NCBI GenBank assembly: GCA_963818225.1
Contig: CAWFRO010000015.1
Location: 1 to 64,000 of the forward strand
Source: Palsa-504 sp963818225
GTDB lineage: Bacteria > Actinomycetota > Actinomycetes > Streptosporangiales > Streptosporangiaceae
Reading direction: 5' to 3'
Length of the DNA stretch: 64,000 nucleotides
Shown here: positions 44,966 through 53,627 of the stretch, piece after piece
Layout of the letters: each line of letters starts with the position of its first letter
Position numbering within the stretch: the first letter of the stretch is position 1
Notes under the pieces: generated by a model
What the model was told of the DNA's origin: nothing
What the model saw: only the letters and a program-made list of their open reading frames with translations
The model's database searches: none
Program-made: the position numbers and the translations under genes

Positions 44966-47418
44966 TCAGGCCGGGCCGCCGAGCTCGCGCTCGATCAGCG
45001 CGACCAGGTCAGGGCGGTCGCGCAGGCCCCACAGCACGGCGGCGGGCACGCCGAGCTGCCGGGCCGCCTCGGCCACCACGGGCTGGAGCATGCCCAGGGC
45101 CTGGGCCAGGCCCTCGTCCCGGGTGTAGGTCGGCGGCAGGTCATCCAGGGACAGCTCACCCGGGCGGCGGAACGTCCCGCCCGGGCCGGGCAGCCAGGCC
45201 TCCCGCTCCGCCGTGTCCGCGATCGCCGACCGGGCGTTCTGCTGGCTCGAGTCGCCGAAGGAGGCCAGCACGGACCGCTCTACCACCCCGGCGATCAGCC
45301 GGCGGTTGGGGGCGAGCAGCACGTTCCAGACGTACTCAGACCGGGCGTGCCCGGGATGGGCCAGCGCGAAGTTCAGGCCGTCGATCTCCGCGGCCGGATC
45401 GAACCCGTCCCGCCCGCGCTCGTTGCGGCCGAACTCGACCGTGATGGTGACGTAGCCGGCCGCGTCCGGGGTCCGGGCGCGCACCCCGACGGTCTGCCGC
45501 ACGCCCATGCCCCGCAGCTGGGCCAGCCACGGCCCGTAGCGGTCCGCGGCGAACCAGGCCTCCGGGTTCCCGTCGAAATAGGTCTCCAGGTCCTTGCTGC
45601 GTGCATGCAGCGCGGGCGGGGCCATCAGGCGCTGCTCCCCGGTCGCCGCGTTCTCGCCGATGAGGAAGGCGGTCTCCCGCAGCCGGCCGAGCAGTTCGTC
45701 CCGGCGCCCGGCGCCCAGCGGGGCGATCTCCAGCGCGGTCATCACCAGGTCCAGGTCGGCGTCGTGCTCGGCCACGTCCAGCGTCGCCGCGTCCAGGCCG
45801 TCGTACCGCGGCAGGACGAACTCGAGCACCTCGGTCACCACATCCGGCTCGGCCAGTTCCAGGGCGTCCAGGAACGGCCGGGCCGCGGGGGAGTGGGCCA
45901 CCGCGCGCCGCACCGTGGGCAGGCTGCTCCGCGCCGGGCCGGGCAGGTACACCGCCGGGCGGCCCCCGGCATCGAACGGCGCGACCTGGCGTCCGTCTTC
46001 GAGCCGGATGACCGGCCTGGCCCGCGCCGCCGGCCACAACGCGGAGTGCAGGTACAAGAACGCATACAGCCGCGCGATCCACTCATCCGGCTGGGCGGCC
46101 AGGAACTCTGCCGAAAGCCGCGCGACGAAGCCCTCGGCCGTGACCTCGGCCAGGCCCGCCTCGTCCCGCAGGTAACCCCACAGCACCGGGGTGCCCGCCT
46201 GGCTGATGGACTCGTCCGCGAACCAGGCCGGCGCGCCCGTCCCGTACAGGGTCCCCAGCTGGCCGGGCGTCCAGCAGCCCGCCCAGCCCGGTTTCCCCGG
46301 CCAGCCTGAGCTCCCCGGCCGCGCGGTAGCCGCCCCCGGCCGCCGGGATGAGCTCCTGGTGGATGATCGCCTCGCGGACCGTCTCGAACAGCGGGCGGAA
46401 CATCTCCTCCGGCCCGAATCGCGCCGTCTCCAGCGGCAGCGCCGTCAGCGCGGCCACCGTCAGCAGCCCGGCCGCACGCAGTTCCCGCAGCACGTCAGCC
46501 AGCAGGACGGCCGTCTCGCGCACCAGGGCCTGGTTGGCCGGGTCGTGCGCGGGCACGTTGTCCCGGGCGGGCGTGGTCCGGTACGGCCCCTGGGCCAGGA
46601 AGCCGAGGAAGGTCTCCTTCTCGGTCGGGAAGAACACGCTCAGCGGCGCGCGGTCCAGCGGCGACGATCCGGCCCGCCTCGGCCCGGAAGGCGATCTCCA
46701 CCCGGAGCGGCTCCGCCCCCCGCTGCGCCCCGGCACCGAGGCCCTCGAGCTCGCGGTGCCAGACCAGCCATTCCTGCGCCCGGGACCGGCCCTTGGACAC
46801 GGTGACGCGGCGGCACCCGCCGCCCACGACCTCCGCGCGCCGCGCGATGACCGCCGGGGCCACCCCGGCGCCGCCCACGTGCAGCCGCGTGATGCTGGCC
46901 AGGAACAGCAGGACGCCCGGCTCGAGCGCGGCCAGCGCCGCGGAGATCTCGCGGACCGCGACCGCGGCGGGCACGTCGTCGTGATCGAAGGGGAACACGA
47001 ACAAGGTCCCGTCCCCGGGCCGGGGATCGGTGGCCTGCGGCCGGACGTAATTCTCGATCCGGAAATGCTCGTCCCCGCTGTGGACGTGCGGGCTGCGGGT
47101 GTAGGCGTAGACCGACTTGAACCCGATGCCGAACTGGCCGATCGAGGTGAGGTCGCCGGACTTGCGGCTCTGGCCGACCCCGCAGATGCCGCGGACGTCG
47201 GCTTCGGTGAACGGCCGGCCGTCGTGCCGCAGCTCCAGCCGGTCCGCCATCAGCTCGAAGGCCAGCTCGGTGGCCCCGGCGTCCTCAGCGTTCTGGATCA
47301 GCTCGAAGATGAAGTGGGTCCGCTCGCTGTACAGTTGCCCGAGCAGGTCCAGCACGGCGGTGTCCCAGCCGTACCGGGCGATGTTCTCCTCGCGGATCTT
47401 CTGGTAGTCGGCTGGCAT
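44966..47418 (-). pseudogene. Sacsin-like HATPase protein broken by two frameshifts
   Basis: ATG 47418 (after AGGGGA) starts MPADYQKIREENIARYGWDT. The GHKL ATPase is clear: HFIFELIQNAEDAGATELAF and SIGQFGIGFKSVYAYTRSP, as in Hsp90/sacsin-type proteins. Near 46670 the frame slips; the continuation reads LDRAPLSVFFPTEKETFLGF. Near 46270 it slips again to QLGTLYGTGAPAWFADESIS and then runs cleanly to 44966 (ELSLDDLPPTYTRDEGLAQA; ends ELGGPA). Repairing both would give about 815 residues. The protein family is a putative chaperone or defence-like ATPase of unknown role. Either the gene is inactivated or the assembly has indels in GC runs. Confidence 0.7.
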
Positions 47419-47609
47419 CGCCGTTCCCCTGCTGCTCCTCGTCGGGTCCGTTCGCCCCGTAACGTGGGCACGTCCGCTGAATCTACCCCGGCTCGCGCCA
47501 CGCCTGAATCGCGACGATGTTTGCGTAGCTTTCGGTGGTGAAGTGAGCAAGTTTGCGGCTTCGCCTGAGTTACCGGACCCTAAGTCGCTAACTTACAGTG
47601 AGGGGGCCT

Positions 47610-47664
47610 GTAGTCGCCCCTCGCCGATGAGGGACTCCGTCACCGGTAGTCCGTGGGAGGAAAA
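47610..47664 (+). promoter_or_regulatory. Conserved 5' leader of the Cys-rich locus
   Basis: It holds AGGGA, CGTCACCGGT, CGTGG and GGGAGGA in the same order as upstream of the broken paralogue at 571-612. The ribosome site GGGAGGAAAA immediately precedes ATG 47665. Conservation of non-coding blocks suggests a shared control element; what it responds to is unknown. Confidence 0.45.
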
Positions 47665-47727
47665 ATGGCTGCATCCAGCTCAGCTGCCGTGACGACGGCC
47701 CCTGAAAAGCTGGCGGTCGCCCGATGA
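47665..47727 (+). CDS. 20-residue leader peptide translationally coupled to the Cys-rich protein
   Basis: ATG 47665, 5 to 10 bases after GGGAGGA, encodes the peptide MAASSSAAV followed by TTAPEKLAVAR, and its TGA overlaps ATG 47724 (ATGA). The paralogous locus at 570 begins MASDATSV, similar in the first residues. A strong ribosome site and exact stop-start overlap indicate real translation. It is either a coupling peptide, a regulatory leader or a small product of its own. Confidence 0.55.
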   Translation: MAASSSAAVTTAPEKLAVAR

Positions 47728-48104
47728 GCCGCCCGCTCTCGTGGGGGGAGTCGCCGATGGCGGCCCAGCGCGACGACCGTCAGCGACCCTTGCCCTCCGC
47801 CCAGTGCTCACTGTGCGGTATAGCGCTCCCGACCAGCCTGCTGGTGCCCGACGGCGGCCAGGCCTGCGCCGACATCCGCTGGTACTGCCAGGACGCCGAA
47901 TCCTGCACCGAGCGCTGGACGGCTAACCTGCCGGGGCACCCGCACATCGCGCCGACCTCGGCCAGCCTGGCCCCGCCGGCCATGCCCGCGCCCGGCCTCG
48001 AGCCGGCGCCGCGCGCCCCGGAACGCAGGCCGGGGTCCGAGCCCGTGCCCGCCGAACGGCGGGGCAGGCCCATCCGGGAAGCCTGGTCCATCGACCCGTC
48101 GTAA
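47724..48104 (+). CDS. Cys-rich small protein of unknown function (CSLCG...ACADIRWYC...SCTERWT family)
   Basis: This 126-residue protein has five Cys residues clustered in about 35 residues: CSLCG, QACADIRWYC and ESCTERW, framed by LPTSLLVPDGG. Spacing CxxC-x(~18)-C-x(6)-C-x(6)-C could form a zinc-binding or disulfide fold. The C-terminal half is Pro/Ala/Arg-rich and probably disordered. It has no ribosome site of its own; translation should be coupled to the leader peptide. A second, broken copy at 99-570 keeps the Cys segment nearly identical, showing the motif is under selection. I know of no described function. No enzyme neighbours suggest one. Confidence 0.75.
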   Translation: MSRPLSWGESPMAAQRDDRQRPLPSAQCSLCGIALPTSLLVPDGGQACADIRWYCQDAESCTERWTANLPGHPHIAPTSASLAPPAMPAPGLEPAPRAPERRPGSEPVPAERRGRPIREAWSIDPS

Positions 48105-48110
48105 GGCCGC

Positions 48111-48156
48111 GGCCCCAGACACCCGGTCCCATGCACCAGGCCCCAGACACCTGGTC
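48111..48156. repeat. 18-bp direct repeat abutting the promoter of the GDSL hydrolase
   Basis: ggccccagacacccggtc (48111-48128) recurs at 48139-48156 with one mismatch, 28 bases apart, and the second copy ends one base before the TTGACA box. The position suggests a regulator-binding site. Confidence 0.6.
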
Positions 48157-48157
48157 T

Positions 48158-48187
48158 TTGACAGACGTCCATATTCTCGTTTACCGT
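48158..48187 (+). promoter_or_regulatory. Sigma-A-like promoter of the GDSL hydrolase gene
   Basis: TTGACA (48158-48163), an 18-base spacer, and TACCGT (48182-48187, TAnnnT type) lie upstream of ATG 48223. A start point near 48194 would leave a leader of about 28 bases with a GGGAGG ribosome site. Direct repeats lie immediately upstream of the -35 box. Confidence 0.55.
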
Positions 48188-48222
48188 CGTTTCTCCCACG
48201 GAAACCTCTTGGGAGGGCGAGC

Positions 48223-49014
48223 ATGCTGCGGATGCCCGCACCACGCTGGCCCAGCCAAGCGGCAGACAGCGGGCGGCGCTCGCCGGTGGAGATCGTGGCC
48301 ACCATGGGCACCTATCTGACCCGCACCCATGCCGCCGAGGTCTCGGGACTGCGCGCCGGGCCGTTCGGGCGCTGGGCTGATGGCGTCACCGCGATGCGCG
48401 CGGACTGCATCGCCTTCGCGGGTCACTGGCAGACGCATAACGAGCAGGTCCTGCAGGCCGCGGAGCCCGCGCCGCTGTGGGTGGTGCTCGGCGACTCCAC
48501 CGCGCAGGGGCTCGGCGCGCCGAGCCCGGACCACGGGTACGTCGGCCAGGTCCTCGGCGCGCTGCGGCAGCGGACCGGACTGCCCTGGCGGGTGCTCAAC
48601 CTGTCCGTCTCCGGCGCGCTGATCCGCGACGTGCTGAATCAGCAGCTGCCCCGCGTGCCTGCGTCGGCCAGCCTGGTGACCTGCGGGATCGGGTTCAACG
48701 ACATCCTGTACACGGGCCCGGGCAAGCTGTTTACCGACCTGCGGGCGCTCCTGGCGGCGGTGCCCGACCGCACGGTCATGCTCGACCTGCCGGTGCCGGC
48801 CGGATACGGGGGCCTGCTCGGCCTGGCCAGCCGTCCCTACGTGGCGCGGATCAACCGCACCATCCACCAGGCGGCCACCGCCCGCGGCCTGCCCGTCGCC
48901 GAGGTGTCCAGGCATTTCCTGCCCCCGTGGGCCGGGAAGTTCGCCTCCGACTGCTTCCACCCCAGCCAGGACGGCTACCGTGACTGGACGCGAGCCGTCC
49001 TGGCCGCCATCTGA
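48223..49014 (+). CDS. SGNH/GDSL hydrolase
   Basis: This 263-residue protein has block I WVVLGDSTAQGLG (nucleophile Ser), the block II Gly region NLSVSGALIRDV, block III CGIGFNDI and block V SDCFHPSQDGY (Asp and His). Members are lipases, esterases or acetyl-hydrolases. The absence of a signal peptide suggests a cytoplasmic esterase. The start ATG has GGGAGG 6 bases upstream. It is monocistronic, driven by the promoter at 48158, and convergent with the Ohr gene. Confidence 0.93.
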   Translation: MLRMPAPRWPSQAADSGRRSPVEIVATMGTYLTRTHAAEVSGLRAGPFGRWADGVTAMRADCIAFAGHWQTHNEQVLQAAEPAPLWVVLGDSTAQGLGAPSPDHGYVGQVLGALRQRTGLPWRVLNLSVSGALIRDVLNQQLPRVPASASLVTCGIGFNDILYTGPGKLFTDLRALLAAVPDRTVMLDLPVPAGYGGLLGLASRPYVARINRTIHQAATARGLPVAEVSRHFLPPWAGKFASDCFHPSQDGYRDWTRAVLAAI

Positions 49015-49036
49015 CGTCCGCCCGGGCTAGGGCCGA

Positions 49037-49507
49037 TTAGCTGGCCGCCGTCGCGGCGGCCTGCGCCAGCGACAGCCCGTCCACGGTGAGCGTGACCTGG
49101 ATGTTGCCCCGGGTGGCCACCGAGTACGGGCAGCGCTCGTGGGCCCGGGCCATCAGCTCCGCGGCCGTCGCGGCGGTCAGGTTCGGCGCGTGCAGGTCCA
49201 GCGAGACCGCCAGCCCGAAGCCGCCGTGCCCGGTCGGGCCGATCCCGACCGTCGAGGTGATGGCCGACTCGGACGCGTCGAGGCCACGGCCGCGGGCCAC
49301 GCCGAGCAGCGCGGACTGGAAGCACGCGGCGTAGCCGACCGCGAAGAGCTGCTCGGGGTTGGTTCCTGGCCCGCCGTCGCCGCTCATCTCGGCGGGGACC
49401 GACAGGTCGACCTCGAGCCGGCCGTCGCTGGTGCGCCCGTGCCCCTGGCGCCCGCCTTCCACCACGGCCTCGGCGGTGTACAGGACCTTCTGAAGCTCGA
49501 CGGTCAT
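49037..49507 (-). CDS. ohr: Organic hydroperoxide resistance protein (Ohr/OsmC family)
   Basis: This 156-residue Ohr-type protein has the catalytic Cys62 in GYAACFQSALL and partner Cys126 in ERCPYSVATRGN. It also has GGPGTNPEQLFAVGYAAC and the typical start VLYTAEAVVEGGRQGHGRTS. Such dimers reduce organic and lipid hydroperoxides using lipoyl thiols. The start ATG 49507 follows GGAAGGGATC. No OhrR regulator is next to it; upstream is an AT-rich region (about 49555-49590) that could contain an operator. Confidence 0.95.
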   Translation of the reverse strand: MTVELQKVLYTAEAVVEGGRQGHGRTSDGRLEVDLSVPAEMSGDGGPGTNPEQLFAVGYAACFQSALLGVARGRGLDASESAITSTVGIGPTGHGGFGLAVSLDLHAPNLTAATAAELMARAHERCPYSVATRGNIQVTLTVDGLSLAQAAATAAS

Positions 49508-49716
49508 GGCATGATCCCTTCCGGTCAGCGATTAGCGTGTCCAGCTAGCTGAAACCACAGTCCGTTCAGAAATATTTGCCTTTTACCGAACGATCCGTGG
49601 CGCCATGACCTCAGGCATCGATCTGGGCTACCTAGCCCAGCGGGTACTTGCGCGCGCGTGCGGCATCCGGTGAACTGACCTCATCAAGTCGACCAGGACT
49701 GCTTGGGAGCGGACCC

Positions 49717-49980
49717 ATGCCCGGTGATCAGTATGAGCCGAACCGGGTCCTCGGCTTTCCGGTGCGGCCGCGGGGCAGCCGGGACCATGCCGCGCGGGAC
49801 CATGGCGCGCAGGACCGGGCCGCGCGGGACGAGGAACCGCAGCGCGTGGCAGGCTTCCCGGTCGACTGGTTCAGCGGTGCCGGCCCCGACTGGCTGGGGT
49901 CACTGGCGCATCCGGTCCGGGAGTTCCGGCGCTGGCGGGCCCGGCGGCCGCCGGGCCCGCACGCGGCGGACGACGACTGA
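49717..49980 (+). CDS. Small hypothetical protein with RDxAARDxGAxD repeats
   Basis: This 87-residue protein has a charged repeat segment in the middle (RDHAARDHGAQDRAARDEE) between two similar short motifs, VLGFPVRPRG and VAGFPVDWFSG. The paired FPV motifs hint at an internal duplication. The start ATG 49717 follows GGGAG. No known family is recognised. It converges on the methyltransferase gene six bases away. Confidence 0.6.
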   Translation: MPGDQYEPNRVLGFPVRPRGSRDHAARDHGAQDRAARDEEPQRVAGFPVDWFSGAGPDWLGSLAHPVREFRRWRARRPPGPHAADDD

Positions 49981-49986
49981 CCCGGC

Positions 49987-50703
49987 CTACCCCGATTCGG
50001 GGACGCGTGCCACCGTGAACACGGACTGGCCGAAGGGCGGGCGGACCAGGCGTTCGGCCGTGCGCGTGGCGGGCAGGACGAACCGGTCGTACAGCTTGAC
50101 CATCGGCCCTTCCCGGGGCGTCAGCCGGCACACGCTGGTGGCCAGGTAGTACCCGATCAGGCCGAGCGCGTTGACGTAGCGCAGCTGCTCGACGGCCAGC
50201 CCGGCCTCGCCCAGCGCCCGGCGCATGCTCTTCTTGGTGTACCGCCGCACGTGCCCGGTCGCGATGTCCACCGGGCTCATGGCGAACGGGAACGCCGGCA
50301 CGATCAACACGACCCGGCCGCCGGGCCGCACCAGCCGCGCCATGCTGCGCAGCGCCGCGACGTGATCCTCGATGTGCTCGAGGACGTTGTAGGACACCGC
50401 GCCGGAGTACGTGTTCACCTCGTCGGTCGGCAGCAGCATCTCCCGGATCGCCACCTTGCGCTGCCCGCCGAGCCGCTCCTTGAGCGCCACCAGGCGGCCG
50501 GGATCGGCTTCGGTCGCGGTGAAGCGGGCGAAGTGCGGGGCCCACTCCAGCGCGTAGTCGCCCAGGCCGCTGCCGATCTCGATCGGGTCATCGCCCAGGA
50601 ACGGGATGGCCAGTTCAACGAACCACCGGCGGTGGTTCACGGCGGTGGCGAGGCCCTCGAGGACCTCGGACTGCACGCACTGGTCTCCGTTGATTCCCGG
50701 CAT
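49987..50703 (-). CDS. Class I SAM-dependent methyltransferase
   Basis: This 238-residue protein has motif I IEIGSGLGDYALEWAP, the acidic SAM loop TATEADPGRL, and motif IV-like NVLEHIEDHVAALRSMARLV followed by RPGGRVVLIVPAFPF. The family methylates small molecules or lipids; the NVLEHI segment is common in ubiquinone/lipid-type enzymes. It has no N-terminal extension and no obvious partner. The upstream GT-C-like membrane protein is divergent, so a shared role in cell-surface glycan modification is only a possibility. Confidence 0.88.
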   Translation of the reverse strand: MPGINGDQCVQSEVLEGLATAVNHRRWFVELAIPFLGDDPIEIGSGLGDYALEWAPHFARFTATEADPGRLVALKERLGGQRKVAIREMLLPTDEVNTYSGAVSYNVLEHIEDHVAALRSMARLVRPGGRVVLIVPAFPFAMSPVDIATGHVRRYTKKSMRRALGEAGLAVEQLRYVNALGLIGYYLATSVCRLTPREGPMVKLYDRFVLPATRTAERLVRPPFGQSVFTVARVPESG

Positions 50704-50836
50704 ATGCGACTCCGCGGTAGGCAGCGTAACGGCTTCGGGCGCCTAGCTTCGGGCGCTGGCTGGCGGTAACGGGCTGATCCGGAAACCTTAGCGAAGAATG
50801 AGGACCGATTGGGCCGTTGGGGCTAGGCTCCACTGG

Positions 50837-52606
50837 GTGTCCGTGTCGGGTGCCGCCGAGGCGGTCGGCCGGCCTGCCGCGCCGAGCCGGCCCGCGGATG
50901 CGCCCGCGCCTCGATGGGCAGATTACGCGGCCGTGGCCGTCTACCTGGCCCTGGCCTGCTGGGTGACCTCCGGGCTATGGCGGGATGTTAACGCGCTCGC
51001 CCTGGTGAGCGGCGGTTCCGACGTTCACTTCTTCGAGTGGGCCCTGGTCCACGCGACCCGGATCTTCACCCACGGCGAGAACCCGCTGTTCAGCCCGCAG
51101 CTCAACGCGCCCGACGGCGTGAACATGATGGCCAACACCGGGCTGCTCGGCCTGACCGTGCCGCTCGTCCCGGTGACCCTCCTGTTCGGCCCGGCCGTCA
51201 CGTTCACCCTCATCCTCACCGGCGGGCTGACCGCCACCGCGTGGGCCTGGTACCACGTGCTGTCCCGCCACATCGTCGGCCGCCGGTCGGCCGCCTTCGT
51301 CGGCGGCCTGTTCGCCGGCTTCGCGCCTGGCCTGGTCAACCACACCAGCGGCCACCCGGACCTGGTCTGCCAGTTCCTGATCCCGTTCATCATCTGGCGG
51401 GCCATCTCGATGCGCGGCGTGCGCGACGGCGTGGTGCTCGGGCTGCTGGTCACCTGGCAGGCGTTCCTCAACGAGGAGCTGCTGTTCCAGACCGGGCTGG
51501 CGGTCGCGGTCTTCGTGACCGCGTACGCCGTGTTCCGCCCGGCCCAGGTCCGGGCGCGGGCCGGGCCGTTCCTGGCCGGGCTGGGGCCGGCCCTGCTCAC
51601 CGCCGGGGCGCTGCTGGCCTACCCGCTGTGGTTTCAGTTCTTCGGCCCGCAGAGCTACCGTGCTCTGCCGCAGACCGTGCTCGGGTACGGGACCGACCTG
51701 CGCGCCTTCGCCGCGTTCGCCCAGCTGTCGCTGGTCCGGCACGGCGCCTCGCACAGCAGCTACGGCGCCCCGCCGGAGGAGAACACGTTCTTCGGCGCCC
51801 CGCTGCTCATCGCCACCGGGCTGATCGTCGTCTGGCTGTGGCGGCAGGTGGCGGTGCGGGCGCTGACCGCCGTCGCGCTCGTGTTCTTCCTGCTGTCCCT
51901 GGGCCAGCGGGTCACGGTCGGCGGGCGGGTCGTGTTGGCCCGCGGCCCGATGAGCCTGCTCGGCAACCTGCCCGTGTTCGACAGCGCGATACCCACCCGG
52001 TTCGGCCTGGCCCTGATCCCGGTCGTGGCCATCCTGCTCGCGTTCTCGGTCTGCGCCGCGGCGTCCGCGTCCGCGGCCTGGCTGCGGTACGGCTGGCCGC
52101 TGGTGCTGGCGGCGGTCCTGCTGCCGATCGCGCCGACCCCCGTCCTGGCCAAGCCGGCCGTCCCGGTCCCCGCGTTCTTCACCAGCGGGCAATGGCGCCA
52201 GTACGTGCACGGTGACCAGAGCGTCTACCCCGCGGACGTGGGCACCTGGGTCGGCTCGTTCACCTCGATGGACGACGACGACGCGACCGGGCAGGGATAC
52301 CGGATGGTCGGCGGGTACTTCCTCGGCCCGCACCAGAACGGCCGGGCGGACTTCGGCCCGCCGCTGCGCGCGACCGATGACCTGGTGCGCAGCATCGTGT
52401 ACTACGACCCGGACCAGCAGATCACCAGCGCGGACCGGGCCGCCTTCCGCGCCGACATGGCCTACTGGGACGCCGCGGTCGTGGTGCTCACCCCGGACGC
52501 CGAACGCCATGACCAGCTGCGGCGCGCCTTCGACCAGCTGACCGGGCACCCGGCCCGGCAGGTCGGGGGAGTGCTGCTGTGGGACGTCCGGCCGCTTTCC
52601 GGCTGA
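50837..52606 (+). CDS. Polytopic membrane glycosyltransferase-like (GT-C) protein
   Basis: This protein of about 589 residues has roughly ten to eleven transmembrane helices and a C-terminal outer domain. A first loop after helix 1 carries an acidic motif GGSDVHFFEWALVH, as in GT-C transferases where an Asp in the first loop binds the lipid-linked sugar donor. Other segments include APDGVNMMANTGLLGLTVP and SIVYYDPDQQ. I chose GTG 50837 because a TAGGCT -10-like box lies 7 bases upstream (leaderless); ATG 50798 is in frame but poorly placed. Substrate and product are unknown. Confidence 0.8.
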   Translation: MSVSGAAEAVGRPAAPSRPADAPAPRWADYAAVAVYLALACWVTSGLWRDVNALALVSGGSDVHFFEWALVHATRIFTHGENPLFSPQLNAPDGVNMMANTGLLGLTVPLVPVTLLFGPAVTFTLILTGGLTATAWAWYHVLSRHIVGRRSAAFVGGLFAGFAPGLVNHTSGHPDLVCQFLIPFIIWRAISMRGVRDGVVLGLLVTWQAFLNEELLFQTGLAVAVFVTAYAVFRPAQVRARAGPFLAGLGPALLTAGALLAYPLWFQFFGPQSYRALPQTVLGYGTDLRAFAAFAQLSLVRHGASHSSYGAPPEENTFFGAPLLIATGLIVVWLWRQVAVRALTAVALVFFLLSLGQRVTVGGRVVLARGPMSLLGNLPVFDSAIPTRFGLALIPVVAILLAFSVCAAASASAAWLRYGWPLVLAAVLLPIAPTPVLAKPAVPVPAFFTSGQWRQYVHGDQSVYPADVGTWVGSFTSMDDDDATGQGYRMVGGYFLGPHQNGRADFGPPLRATDDLVRSIVYYDPDQQITSADRAAFRADMAYWDAAVVVLTPDAERHDQLRRAFDQLTGHPARQVGGVLLWDVRPLSG

Positions 52607-52650
52607 CCGGCCGCGGTGGGGACGCCGCCGCGCCATGGTAGACACGAGAC

Positions 52651-53625
52651 ATGACCACCAGCTGGCCAGTGCCCGACCTGGCCGACGTGCTGGCCGCCCG
52701 CCAGCGCATCGCGCCCTACCTCCAGCCCACGCCGCTGTACCGCTATCCGGCGCTGGACGCGCTGACCGGGGCCGGGGTGTGGGTCAAGCACGAGAATCAC
52801 CTGCCGGTGGGCGCGTTCAAGGTCCGCGGCGGCGTGAACCTGATCAGCCAGCTCACCACGGCCGAACGGGACCGTGGCGTCATCGCCGCCTCGACCGGCA
52901 ATCACGGCCAGTCGGTCGCGTACGCGGCCCACCTGTTCGGCGTGCGGGCCGTGATCTGCGTGCCCGAGCGGGCCAACCCGGTCAAGGTGGAGTCGATGCA
53001 GGCGCTGGGCGCCGAGGTGATCTTCGCGGGCCGCGACTTCGACGGGGCCCGCGAGCACTGCGAGCGGCAAGCCGCCGAGCACGGCTACCGGTACGTCCAC
53101 TCGGGGAACGAGCCGCAGCTCGTCGCGGGCGTGGCCACCTACACCCTGGAGATCCTCCAGGCCCAGCCGGATACCGACGTGATCGTGGTCCCGGTCGGCG
53201 GCGGCAGCGGGGCGGCCGGGGCCTGCGTGGTGGCCAAGGCCGTCCGCCCGTCGATCGAGGTGATCGCCGTGCAGTCGCAGGCGGCCCCGGCCGCCTACCG
53301 CTCCTGGCGCGCGGGCCGCCTGGTCAAGGCCGAGAACACCACGTTCGCCGAGGGGCTGTCCACCGGGACCGCGTTCGAGCTGCCGCAGCAGATCCTGCGG
53401 GACCAGCTGGATGACTTCGTGCTGGTCTCCGACGACGCGCTGAAGTCCGCGACGCGGCTGATGATCGAGAAGACCCGCAACCTCACCGAGCCCGCCGGGG
53501 CCGCCGCCCTGGCCGCGGTGCTGAGCAGCCCCGGCCGGTTCGCGGGCCGGAACGTCGCCATCGTGTGCAGCGGCGGCAACATCAGCCCCGCGCAGCTCGC
53601 CGCCCTCTGGCCCCCGGAACGCTAG
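52651..53625 (+). CDS. Threonine ammonia-lyase / serine-threonine dehydratase-like PLP enzyme
   Basis: This 324-residue enzyme has the PLP Lys in LPVGAFKVRGGVN. The Asn/Gly loop is STGNHGQSVAYAA, the phosphate cup VPVGGGSGAAGACV, and the C-terminal region ends in CSGGNISPAQ. This fits fold-type II dehydratases that deaminate L-threonine or serine. It lacks the C-terminal ACT regulatory domain, so it is likely the catabolic or housekeeping type without allosteric isoleucine control. The LigD polymerase gene starts 2 bases after its stop, suggesting an operon. Confidence 0.92.
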   Translation: MTTSWPVPDLADVLAARQRIAPYLQPTPLYRYPALDALTGAGVWVKHENHLPVGAFKVRGGVNLISQLTTAERDRGVIAASTGNHGQSVAYAAHLFGVRAVICVPERANPVKVESMQALGAEVIFAGRDFDGAREHCERQAAEHGYRYVHSGNEPQLVAGVATYTLEILQAQPDTDVIVVPVGGGSGAAGACVVAKAVRPSIEVIAVQSQAAPAAYRSWRAGRLVKAENTTFAEGLSTGTAFELPQQILRDQLDDFVLVSDDALKSATRLMIEKTRNLTEPAGAAALAAVLSSPGRFAGRNVAIVCSGGNISPAQLAALWPPER

Positions 53626-53627
53626 CC

